From Desulfobulbus sp. (lineage in GTDB: Bacteria; Desulfobacterota; Desulfobulbia; Desulfobulbales; Desulfobulbaceae), in assembly GCA_017998195.1 (NCBI GenBank), contig JAGODN010000108.1:1-7911 (forward strand): a DNA stretch of 7,911 nt. The letters are read 5' to 3'. A model generated the notes under the pieces. It worked only from the letters and a program-made list of their open reading frames with translations, ran no database searches and was not told where the DNA came from. The translations under genes were made by a program, and so were the position numbers. This document shows, in pieces, positions 1-5,240 of this stretch (its first letter is position 1; the number at the start of each line of letters is the position of its first letter).

Positions 1-242
1 AAGTCCGGGAACAGGTCGATGCCGCTGATCCGCGCCGGGGTGTGCGCGGCCAGGACCATGGTCTGGCCGCCGGTGCCGCAGCCGATGTCGGCGATCCTGG
101 AGGCTGCCGAGAGGTTGTCCACGAAACCCAGGGCCTGCACGGTCACGGCCGGGCTGCCGGGGCCCTGGCGTTCCAGCGCGGCGAAATATGCGCAGATGAG
201 GGAAACGTCGAACTCGTGGATGGAGGCGGGAGGGTCGCTCAT
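1..242 (-). CDS. Class I SAM-dependent methyltransferase, N-terminal part (cut by window edge)
   Basis: The first 80 residues are present; the gene continues past the left edge. The start is MSDPPASIHEF. Residues 50-60 read IADIGCGTGGQ, the glycine-rich motif I that binds S-adenosylmethionine in Rossmann-fold methyltransferases. It is followed by GIDLFPD (residues 74-80), whose first aspartate (D76) is the usual motif II acidic residue that contacts the ribose. The ERQGPGSP stretch (residues 24-31) ahead of motif I is, from memory, typical of a family of small uncharacterised methyltransferases found in Bacteroides and proteobacteria. The substrate cannot be told from this fragment. The ATG lies inside the stop of the upstream gene (ATGA overlap), so this start is well fixed and translation is probably coupled. 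Certain as a methyltransferase fold; function unknown. Confidence 0.9.
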   Translation of the reverse strand, partial: MSDPPASIHEFDVSLICAYFAALERQGPGSPAVTVQALGFVDNLSAASRIADIGCGTGGQTMVLAAHTPARISGIDLFPD

Positions 243-940
243 GGTCTGCGCCGGAACAGGCGGTGGAAGAGGGTAGTCAACGACCACGGTGTGCGACCGT
301 GCCGCCCGGACTGGGTGATCTCGGCCATGGCCGTGCGAAAGGAGAGCGTCCCGCCCGGGTCGTTCGGGTCGCGCCAGCTCGAGTACGGATGGCAAAACAA
401 CGACCCGATCCGGCGGAACAGTTCCTCGCGACCCGCGGGGTGGTCCGGCGACAGGCGCCTGGAGGCGACCTCCCGGCGAATGGCGGTCAACGGCTCGGAA
501 CAGTCCCTGGCCTCGGTCAGTTCGCCACCTGTGAAGACCAGTTCGAGCACCTCGCGGTACTTCCAGGCCGGGTGCATTCCCGCCAGCGGGCGCGGCCACT
601 CCGGCCGATCCCGGCCCAACAGCAGCCCGCCGGAAAAGGGGACCGGGTGCTGCAGGTCGTGGTACATGGCGGAGAAGAGCGGCACCGTGCTGCGGTCGGG
701 CTCGGGCCGCACCCCGAAGAGCACCGGCGGCGGTCCCTCCAGGTTGAGCGCCAGCCGGTCGAGCAGCAGCTGCCGATCCGCGACCCGGTACACGCAGACA
801 TACCCGCACCAGCAGGCGCTGCAGGTGGCGGCCGGCTCGATGCCGTGCCGCTGCGGGCTGAACAGGCCGGTGCCGCTTGTCGAGGCCAGGATCCAGGAGT
901 GGTCGCGGTAGAGGACGCGGTCGGGAAACTGGGTGGTCAT
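239..940 (-). CDS. Conserved hypothetical protein with CxxCxCxxxC cluster, coupled to methyltransferase
   Basis: A 233-residue protein with no signal peptide or membrane segment. I recognise the style of an uncharacterised conserved bacterial family (GTGLFSPQRHGIEP near residues 23-36, MYHDL at 92-96, PFSGGLLLGRD at 101-111, HPAWKYREV at 123-131) but know no function for it. Cysteines C40, C43, C45 and C49 (CSACWCGYVC) form a tight cluster that could bind a metal; the later C147 and C183 are isolated. The C terminus is arginine-rich. The start at 940 has a modest GAGG Shine-Dalgarno 5 nt upstream. Its TGA overlaps the ATG of the downstream methyltransferase by 4 nt, so the two are one transcription unit and may act in the same pathway, for example one modifying a substrate or partner of the other. 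That last point is inference. The reading frame is well supported by motif content and by the overlap. Confidence 0.85.
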   Translation of the reverse strand: MTTQFPDRVLYRDHSWILASTSGTGLFSPQRHGIEPAATCSACWCGYVCVYRVADRQLLLDRLALNLEGPPPVLFGVRPEPDRSTVPLFSAMYHDLQHPVPFSGGLLLGRDRPEWPRPLAGMHPAWKYREVLELVFTGGELTEARDCSEPLTAIRREVASRRLSPDHPAGREELFRRIGSLFCHPYSSWRDPNDPGGTLSFRTAMAEITQSGRHGRTPWSLTTLFHRLFRRRP

Positions 941-966
941 GGCTGCCTCGGAGCGGGGATGCGGGA

Positions 967-1016
967 GGGCGTCCGCACCCGGCGGCGGGCGTCCGCCCGT
1001 CCGGGCTGCGGCCCGG
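967..1016. repeat. Short GC-rich repeats between VOC gene and cysteine-rich gene
   Basis: The 93-nt gap between the VOC gene stop and the next start holds two copies of GGGCGTCCGC (967-976 and 987-996, 20-nt period). It also holds a perfect 6-bp hairpin CCGGGC-TGCG-GCCCGG (1001-1016). No U-tract follows the hairpin on the minus strand, so it is not a convincing terminator. It could slow or attenuate transcription into the downstream pair, or be ordinary GC-rich sequence. Confidence 0.45.
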
Positions 1017-1033
1017 GAAAAGGCGCGTCCTGC

Positions 1034-1498
1034 CTATTGCCCGGGTTCATGGTTCGGGCGGTCCCCGGGTGGATCATCGGGCAGCACGAGCAGGCCCCGG
1101 TACAGGGGAAAATGCGGGTTCACGGCCACCTCCCAGGGGTGTCCGTCCGGATAGGCGAAATACCCCGAGTAGCCGCCCCATTCGGCCTCGACCGCCTCCT
1201 TGAGCAGGCGGCCGCCGGCCTGCACGGCCTGGGCGAGAATGGCGTCCACCTGTTCCCGGCTGGCCGCGTTGTGGGCGAGGGTGATGCCGCCAAAGCCGCC
1301 CGGGTCGGCCAGGTTCGCGTCCACGGCCAACAGGCGCCTGGGGTACAGGGCCAGGGCCGTGCCGGTGTGCAGCCGGAACAGGGCAAAATCGCCCACACTG
1401 GCGCTGGACAGGGGCCAGCCCAGACCGTCCCGGTAAAACCGGAGGGCCCTGGGCAGATCGGCAACGCCAAGGGTGATGATATGCAGCCGTGGCCCCAT
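1034..1498 (-). CDS. VOC superfamily (glyoxalase/bleomycin-resistance fold) protein
   Basis: A 154-residue protein. It opens with LHIITLGVADL (residues 5-15) followed by FYRDGLGWP (21-29), the first beta strand and helix of the vicinal-oxygen-chelate fold. The C-terminal half has GYFAYPDGHPWEVAVNP (112-128), the usual last-strand signature ending in a metal-ligand-type glutamate (E123). H6 is in the place where VOC enzymes carry a metal ligand. One chain of this size holds two beta-alpha-beta-beta-beta modules, and family members usually dimerise. Members include glyoxalases, dioxygenases and drug-binding resistance proteins; this one belongs to the small uncharacterised group and its substrate is unknown. 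The frame is open far upstream, but I chose the ATG at 1498 because GAGGAG lies 6 nt before it and homology begins there. The last 15 residues or so are proline/acid-rich and look like a tail. Confidence 0.9.
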   Translation of the reverse strand: MGPRLHIITLGVADLPRALRFYRDGLGWPLSSASVGDFALFRLHTGTALALYPRRLLAVDANLADPGGFGGITLAHNAASREQVDAILAQAVQAGGRLLKEAVEAEWGGYSGYFAYPDGHPWEVAVNPHFPLYRGLLVLPDDPPGDRPNHEPGQ

Positions 1499-1567
1499 CC
1501 TTTTCTCCTCAGGGCGGACCGGGTGCAGGGCACGGTCCGGGGCGGGACCGCAGGTCTCGGATTGCTG

Positions 1568-1596
1568 GTGGTACCGGCAGCGGGAAGGTTTGTCAA
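1568..1596 (-). promoter_or_regulatory. Candidate sigma-70-type promoter for the VOC gene
   Basis: On the minus strand TTGACA (1596-1591), a perfect -35 match, is followed after 17 nt by TACCAC (1573-1568), which matches the -10 consensus at only 3 of 6 positions. It lies about 70 nt upstream of the VOC start, in a 178-nt gap. The -35 and spacing are good and the -10 is poor, so this is suggestive only. Confidence 0.35.
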
Positions 1597-1676
1597 CCGG
1601 TTCGGTGGGGCTGGGGTGGGGCGGAGGCGGGAAGGGGGGAAGCAGGGCGATTGTCCGTGCCGGCGGAGTGCTGCGC

Positions 1677-2156
1677 TCAGCGGTTGGTGGTGGTGTGCCT
1701 GCGCAGGAGGCTGTCGATAACGACAAAGGTGGCGGCGTGGATGCGCTCGTTTTTCGAGGCGCTCTGACCGGCGACGTTGAGCACCTCGATCTTGTGGCGG
1801 TCGATCCACTCGGCCAGCGTGTCCGCCGCCTGGTCCGCGCTCAGGTCGGCCAGGTCCAGGTGGAGCCAGGGTTTGCCCAGTCTTTTCGCTATCCTCCTGG
1901 TCAGGGCGGAGCCGCCGGAGAGCCTGCCATGGGAGCAGATGACCGTGCCGTCCGCATCCCGGATGTTCTGTTCGGTGCGCTTGGGGTAGCCGCGGGTGTC
2001 CATCTCCTCGAGCGCGTAGCTGAGCGGCAGCGGCCCGGCCTCGGTTCTTCGCCCCTTGGGCACCCGGCCGCCGTAGGGGAAGCCGTTTTCGATGGCGGCA
2101 TCGATGGCGGCAATGTCGGCGCCGGTCTGGCCGCCGGAGATGATTTTCTTGAGCAT
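1677..2156 (-). CDS. Putative molybdenum carrier / YpsA-like SLOG-family protein
   Basis: A 159-residue cytosolic protein. The N terminus LKKIISGGQTGADIAAIDAA (residues 2-21) is the nucleotide-binding signature of the putative molybdenum-carrier family, related to YpsA and the SLOG/lysine-decarboxylase-like Rossmann folds. Other family marks are PKGRRTEAGPLP (33-44), RTEQNIRDADGTVI (60-73), LSGGSALT (79-86), KPWLHLDL (95-102) and VLNVAGQSASK (125-135). The family name comes from resemblance to an algal molybdenum-cofactor carrier; molybdenum binding by bacterial members is not established, and members of the wider fold bind nucleotides or nucleotide-derived signals. The frame is open 19 codons further upstream, but the ATG at 2156 has an excellent AAGGAGGAG (2169-2161) and begins exactly at the conserved domain. 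It is 49 nt downstream of the 165-residue protein, so the two are likely co-transcribed. No genes for molybdenum uptake or cofactor synthesis are nearby. Confidence 0.88.
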   Translation of the reverse strand: MLKKIISGGQTGADIAAIDAAIENGFPYGGRVPKGRRTEAGPLPLSYALEEMDTRGYPKRTEQNIRDADGTVICSHGRLSGGSALTRRIAKRLGKPWLHLDLADLSADQAADTLAEWIDRHKIEVLNVAGQSASKNERIHAATFVVIDSLLRRHTTTNR

Positions 2157-2205
2157 GGTTCTCCTCCTTCCGGTTGTGGTGGGGTGGTGGCGACGGGTCA
2201 TGGGA

Positions 2206-2703
2206 TCAGCCATCGTGGTCGGATACCCGGCTCAGGGCGCATCCCTTGCCGACCTCGCCGGAGGCGTAGAGCAGTACGCATTCCCGCACCCCGCCTTTCT
2301 CGAGCGGGGTGGACAGGGTCAGGGTGCCGCGGCTCGGCGAGGTGAGGGTCACGCACACCGCGAGCACGTAGTCCAGGTCGTAATAGTCGTCGAACTCCGC
2401 CACCTTCACCGCTTCGCCGGGGCGCACGTCACGGTAATGGTAGCCCTTGCCTGCCTCGGTCCAGGCACTGATCACGCCCTCGTCACAGCTGCTGAAGCCG
2501 CCGTCTTCGGCGCTCACCCGGGTCAGGGTTTCTTCGGAATGGTTGACAAAATAGAGTTCGCGGCCCGTGTCGGCGTCCTGCGAGGTCACCCGGAAAAGCA
2601 CCTTCCGGTCATCGACCCTGTTGGCCAGGGGAAAGCCGAAGCGGCCTTTTTTCAGGTGCGGCGGTGTCCACTGGAAGCGGTGCATCATCCGTTTTTCTTT
2701 CAT
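2206..2703 (-). CDS. Unrecognised 165-residue protein
   Basis: I do not recognise this protein. It starts MKEKRMMHRFQW, has no signal peptide or transmembrane segment, and ends in a charged SDHDG tail. It is rich in short beta-type stretches (KVLFRVT 34-40, RELYFVNHS 48-56, YVLAVCVTLTS 112-122, ECVLLYAS 141-148). An acidic aromatic run EFDDYYDLDY covers residues 103-112. There are four cysteines (C73, C117, C142, C155). The pattern suggests a small all-beta domain, but that is inference. The start at 2703 has AAGGAG 8 nt upstream. The frame is open for 113 codons further upstream, but those codons translate to low-complexity proline/arginine-rich sequence typical of non-coding GC-rich DNA. 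The molybdenum-carrier-like gene follows after 49 nt and probably shares its transcript, so a linked role is possible. Confidence 0.8.
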   Translation of the reverse strand: MKEKRMMHRFQWTPPHLKKGRFGFPLANRVDDRKVLFRVTSQDADTGRELYFVNHSEETLTRVSAEDGGFSSCDEGVISAWTEAGKGYHYRDVRPGEAVKVAEFDDYYDLDYVLAVCVTLTSPSRGTLTLSTPLEKGGVRECVLLYASGEVGKGCALSRVSDHDG

Positions 2704-2886
2704 GCGGTTTTCTCCTTCCGGTTGGGCGGCGGTTGAGCGGAAGGTCGGCACCGCTCGTGCGGCGGCTCGTCCTTCGCGCTGATTTTTCGTGGGATTTTGC
2801 TGCGGATCCGCCCCGCCCGGTGGCGAGCGGACACCCGGGCAGCGGGAACGGCGCGCCGGACGGGCCGGGCGCGGCCGCACCGGCCA

Positions 2887-2909
2887 CTTGCCAGGCCAGG
2901 GATGGCAAG
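2887..2909. repeat. Inverted repeat CTTGCCA/TGGCAAG
   Basis: Perfect 7-bp arms at 2887-2893 and 2903-2909 with a 9-nt loop, 184 nt upstream of the 165-residue gene. It could be an operator or a weak RNA hairpin in the leader. No T-run follows on either strand, so it is not a terminator. Confidence 0.45.
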
Positions 2910-3036
2910 GCGGGGTGGCGCGATACGGTTGGGGTTTTGCAGGGATTGTTGACGGCGGGACAACAGGGGGACCGAACTCAGGGCGAGACAACGATGGCGT
3001 TCGGACCAGGCGGGCTTGGCCGGCTGAGGACGGCAG

Positions 3037-3058
3037 GACCACCCTACCATAGGTGGTC
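3037..3058. repeat. Inverted repeat GACCACC/GGTGGTC
   Basis: Perfect 7-bp arms at 3037-3043 and 3052-3058 around an 8-nt loop (CTACCATA). It lies in the long gap upstream of the 165-residue gene. Its 22-nt size and dyad symmetry would suit a dimeric repressor site or a small RNA hairpin. There is no direct evidence for either. Confidence 0.45.
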
Positions 3059-3166
3059 AGTCAAATAGCGTCCGACCGGGAGGAAAAAACGTCTGCGAAG
3101 AAAAAGAGGAAGGGGGGAAATGTTGTTGCGCGAGGAGCGTTGGCAACTGAGAGGGCCGGGGTGGCT

Positions 3167-3181
3167 GGCAAAGGACGAGCC
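3167..3181. repeat. 15-nt repeat GGCAAAGGACGAGCC, copy 1
   Basis: Exact match, same orientation, to 3883-3897. The two copies lie on either side of the flavin-reductase-like gene, 716 nt apart. This copy is 50 nt past the gene's stop codon. A shorter inverted relative, GGCTCGTCCTT, is at 2764-2774. Confidence 0.6.
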
Positions 3182-3231
3182 AAAAGGAGCAGGAGCGATC
3201 CGTCGCCTGCACCGGCATGGTCACGCGGCCG

Positions 3232-3774
3232 CTACAGTCCGTCTGGAAGTTTGCCGGCCATCATCTTCCGCCGGTCGATTCGGCGGCCATCGACCACAAA
3301 GGTGCCGTCACCGACGGCGTGCAGGGTCTTTTTCTCCTTCCGTTCCGGGTCGTACCAGGCGGCCACGCCCTCGAGGACGACAATGGAGTGCTGCGGGACG
3401 AAATCGACCACCCGGCACTCGATGTTGGCCAGGCATTCCGCCAGGAGCGGCGCCCGCACCTGGGCGGCCGGCACCCGGGTCAGGCCGAAGCGGGCGAACT
3501 TGTCCGTGTCCACCCCGGAACAGGTGCCCACGCCGACAACGGTGTCGATCAGGTCCACGGTCGGGATCGCCAGCACGCACTCCCCTGTTTCCCGGAGCGC
3601 GGCGAAGGAATGGTTCCACGGCCCGGTGGTGAGGGCGAACCGGGCCGCGAAGTCCAGGACCATGGTCCAGGAAATGGTCATGACGTTGTCCCTGCCGCCG
3701 TTCGATGTGCACACCAGCACCACCGGGCCGGGTTCCAGGAGGGTGAACACCCGAGTGAGCGGCAGACTGTGCAT
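3232..3774 (-). CDS. Flavin-reductase-like FMN-binding split-barrel protein
   Basis: A 180-residue cytosolic protein of the flavin-reductase-like domain family (FMN-binding split beta-barrel, DIM6/NtaB type). Matching features are PVVLVCTSNGGRDNVMTISW (residues 17-36), where the N-terminal strand and the TSN/MT segments contact FMN; FALTTGPWNHSF (47-58); ECVLAIPTVDL (65-75); GTCSGVDTDKFARFGLT (83-99); and LANIECRVVD (115-124). Such proteins reduce flavins with NAD(P)H or bind FMN as part of two-component monooxygenases; the partner and substrate here are unknown. Two in-frame ATGs compete. GGAGG (3787-3783) is only 2 nt from the ATG at 3780 but 8 nt from the one at 3774, so I chose 3774. The longer version adds Met-Ala. 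The gene stands alone, with gaps of 196 nt before and 528 nt after it, and is flanked by the 15-nt repeat. The upstream nitroreductase is another flavoprotein, so a loose redox link is possible. Confidence 0.9.
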   Translation of the reverse strand: MHSLPLTRVFTLLEPGPVVLVCTSNGGRDNVMTISWTMVLDFAARFALTTGPWNHSFAALRETGECVLAIPTVDLIDTVVGVGTCSGVDTDKFARFGLTRVPAAQVRAPLLAECLANIECRVVDFVPQHSIVVLEGVAAWYDPERKEKKTLHAVGDGTFVVDGRRIDRRKMMAGKLPDGL

Positions 3775-3782
3775 GGCCATTT

Positions 3783-3787
3783 CCTCC
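3783..3787 (-). promoter_or_regulatory. Ribosome binding site that decides the flavin-reductase start
   Basis: GGAGG on the minus strand. Spacing is 8 nt to the ATG at 3774 but 2 nt to the ATG at 3780, which favours the shorter protein. Confidence 0.6.
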
Positions 3788-3872
3788 AACGATTGCAGGG
3801 AGAATTGCTGCCTTCCGGAATCACCCGGTGGTCGGTGGCAGCCTCTTGAGCCGGCACTGCCGCGAACCGTGC

Positions 3873-3910
3873 CACCAATCCCGGCAAAGGACGAGCCTCT
3901 GCCGGGTGGT
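3873..3910 (-). repeat. Bulged hairpin carrying repeat copy 2, between nfsB and flavin-reductase gene
   Basis: CCCGGCA (3880-3886) pairs perfectly with TGCCGGG (3900-3906). Beyond a 2-nt bulge (AT), ACCA outside the left arm can pair with TGGT (3907-3910). The second copy of the 15-nt repeat (3883-3897) starts within the left arm and fills most of the loop. There is no T-run on the minus strand, so it is not a standard terminator for nfsB. It may be a structured element in the leader of the flavin-reductase-like gene. Confidence 0.5.
3883..3897. repeat. 15-nt repeat GGCAAAGGACGAGCC, copy 2
   Basis: Exact direct repeat of 3167-3181. It lies about 110 nt upstream of the flavin-reductase start, mostly in the loop of the bulged hairpin described there. 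Confidence 0.6.
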
Positions 3911-3970
3911 TGGCCGCGCTGCCGGCCGGGCTGGTCCCGCCGTGCAGGGGCCGACGCGCTCACGCCCCCT

Positions 3971-4624
3971 TTACAGCCGGGTGAGCACCGTCTCCAGCGG
4001 CAGGCGCGACTTGGGCAGCTTGGCGTTGAAGTCCTCGGCGCTGCTGTAGCCGAGCGACACGATCACCGAGCTGGTGAAGCCGCGGGCGCGCAGGCCCAGC
4101 TCCTCGTCGAGCACGTTCTGGTCGAACCCCTCCATGGGGCAGGCGTCGATGCCCAGCGTGGCCGCGCCCAGCAGCAGGGTGCCCAGGGCCAGGTAGACCT
4201 GCTTTTCCATCCAGTGCTGGGCGTCGCGGAGTTCGAAACGGTGCCGGTCCACGTAGTAGGAACGGGCGCGATGCTGGGCCGCGCGCGCCTCGTCGGAGGT
4301 GAAGCGGCCGTCGCGCGCCTCCTGGTCGAGCAGGGTCTGCAGGTAGGCCTCGTCGATGGCCGCGCGGGTGCAGAGCACCACCACGTGCGAGGCGTTGCGG
4401 ATCTTGGGCTCGTTGTAGGCGTAGGTACTGGTGGCTGCCCTGGCGATGCGCGCCTTGCCTTCGTCGGTGGCGGCGAGGACAAAGTGCCAGGGCTGCGAGT
4501 TGGTCGAGGAGGGACTGCAGCGTAGCAGGGTTTCGATGCGGGCAACCTGGTCGTCCGGGATCTTTCGGGCAGGGTCGAAGGCCTTGGCGGTGTGACGGGT
4601 GGTGGCGTGACGGACGATGTCCAT
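3971..4624 (-). CDS. nfsB: Oxygen-insensitive NAD(P)H nitroreductase, NfsB type
   Basis: A 217-residue FMN-dependent flavoprotein, cytosolic and normally a homodimer, that uses NAD(P)H to reduce nitroaromatics, quinones and related compounds by two-electron steps. It aligns without gaps to the E. coli NfsB sequence as I remember it: same length, about half the residues identical. Conserved FMN- and substrate-site residues are R10, H11 and K14, the run SPSSTNSQPWHF (37-48), N71, K74, the PMEGFD loop with E165-G166 (163-168), and K205/R207 in LPKSRLP (203-209). Active-site phenylalanines F70 and F124 of E. coli are both tyrosine here. The start at 4624 has AAGGAG 6 nt upstream. It is the first minus-strand gene, transcribed away from the divergent region, and 196 nt precede the next gene. 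In some bacteria nfsB is in oxidative-stress regulons; no such operator is obvious here. Confidence 0.95.
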   Translation of the reverse strand: MDIVRHATTRHTAKAFDPARKIPDDQVARIETLLRCSPSSTNSQPWHFVLAATDEGKARIARAATSTYAYNEPKIRNASHVVVLCTRAAIDEAYLQTLLDQEARDGRFTSDEARAAQHRARSYYVDRHRFELRDAQHWMEKQVYLALGTLLLGAATLGIDACPMEGFDQNVLDEELGLRARGFTSSVIVSLGYSSAEDFNAKLPKSRLPLETVLTRL

Positions 4625-4802
4625 ATGCGGCTCCTTGGGGTTGGGGAACGATTGTGTCGCGACCTTGAGGCCGGGCAGGGTTGACGGAGCAAACCGCCCC
4701 GGGCCAGGTGCTCGATCACGGCGTGGAACGCGAAGCGCGCGAAGCTGCCGTGTACCCCGGCGGAGGGGGCGTTCAGATTGCTGCGCCCGAACTATAGGCG
4801 GA

Positions 4803-4842
4803 GAGCACCAACAAGGGCCAGGAAAAAGGCCAATCTGTGCTC
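4803..4842. repeat. Nested inverted repeat left of palindrome module 1
   Basis: Outer arms are GAGCAC (4803-4808) and GTGCTC (4837-4842). Inner arms are GGCC (4816-4819) and GGCC (4828-4831), with an A-rich loop. It ends 8 nt before the first palindrome module and may be the outer edge of the same repetitive element. Confidence 0.45.
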
Positions 4843-4850
4843 CTTGTTGT

Positions 4851-4901
4851 GATCGTTCCGGCGCTCCAGCGTGGGAACGCAGCCCGGACGCTCCAGCGTC
4901 C
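4851..4901 (+). repeat. Two-palindrome module, copy 1 (REP/BIME-like)
   Basis: It starts GATCGT and holds two dyads centred on CTCCAG. The first is CGTTCC...GGAACG around CGCTCCAGCG (4854-4879; one G-G mismatch and one G-T pair). The second is CCGGACGCT-CC-AGCGTCCGG (4884-4903; perfect 9-bp arms, running 2 nt past the aligned module). The centres are exactly 27 nt apart. An alternative hairpin, CCGGTG (4900-4905) with CACCGG (4912-4917), would compete with the second dyad. 39 of 51 positions match copy 2 read on the other strand, without gaps. Which transposase, if any, mobilises it is unknown. Confidence 0.8.
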
Positions 4902-4937
4902 GGTGTTGTGCCACCGGCGCGGGGTGCTCTCGCTCCA

Positions 4938-4968
4938 TGCCCGGTTGGCAGGGAGAGGTTGCCGGGCA
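4938..4968. repeat. Inverted repeat TGCCCGG/CCGGGCA in the module spacer
   Basis: Perfect 7-bp arms at 4938-4944 and 4962-4968 with a 17-nt loop, midway between the two palindrome modules. An alternative inner pairing of GGCA (4947-4950) with TGCC (4960-4963) is possible. Together with the flanking modules it could form a larger folded structure. Confidence 0.5.
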
Positions 4969-5017
4969 ATGGCTCGGCTGGCCGAAGGTTTCCGGCCGCT
5001 CCCTTGTATCGGCATGG

Positions 5018-5068
5018 TGACGCTGGAGCGTCAAAAGGGCGCACCCACGCTGGAGCGTGGGCACGATC
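5018..5068 (-). repeat. Two-palindrome module, copy 2, inverse orientation
   Basis: On the plus strand: TGACGCT-GG-AGCGTCA (5018-5033, perfect 7-bp arms) and CCCACGCT-GG-AGCGTGGG (5044-5061, perfect 8-bp arms, extending to 12 pairs if two G-T pairs are allowed). The centres are 27 nt apart, as in copy 1. Read on the minus strand it begins GATCGT, like copy 1. Differences from copy 1 include a compensatory G-C to T-A swap at the end of the second stem, so the hairpin rather than the exact sequence seems conserved. Confidence 0.8.
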
Positions 5069-5240
5069 GATCCCGCGGACGATCAGCATGTCTCCCGAAG
5101 TTTCGCCCAGTCGCGTCGGAGCCACCGCCGCTGCCCGGGTCGCCGTGCCTGCCGACCGTCCGCATGGGTGCTGCCTCCGGGGCGCCTGTTGGCGTTCCCG
5201 TTTGCCCTCTTTTCCGATCCTGCAAGGGTGGACAGTACCA

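Larger units (their letters stand above)
2704..3231. other. Intergenic region (528 nt), no gene seen
   Basis: No credible gene is visible on either strand; open frames here are low-complexity artefacts of GC richness. It holds a 13-nt element shared with the next gene's leader (2712-2724), two small hairpins (2887-2909 and 3037-3058), a purine-rich plus-strand stretch with A-runs at 3084-3089 and 3101-3105, and one copy of the 15-nt repeat GGCAAAGGACGAGCC (3167-3181). The region probably contains the promoter of the 165-residue gene and the end of the flavin-reductase-like transcript. I could not identify a convincing promoter or a classical intrinsic terminator. Confidence 0.6.

Noticed and set aside
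42..1720. Long plus-strand open frames (42-911 and 263-1720) opposite the minus-strand genes
   Set aside because: They translate to Arg/Gly/Pro/Ala-rich sequence without family motifs and are antisense to well-supported genes. They are typical shadow frames in GC-rich DNA.
3079..3120. Minus-strand T-runs as an intrinsic terminator for the flavin-protein gene
   Set aside because: T-runs are present, but no stable hairpin lies directly before them in the direction of transcription.
3053..4525. A 490-codon plus-strand open frame across the flavin-protein and nfsB genes
   Set aside because: Antisense to two clearly recognised genes, and its composition is that of a shadow frame.
4791..4796. TATAGT on the minus strand as an nfsB -10 box
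   Set aside because: Good -10 match but no acceptable -35 at 16-18 nt and no extended -10; the only TTGTTG is 12 nt away. It was therefore not called.
4851..5068. Repeated CGCTCCAGCG motifs as a possible CRISPR array
   Set aside because: There are only four copies, in two orientations, each palindromic, without uniform spacers or repeat length. No cas genes are present.
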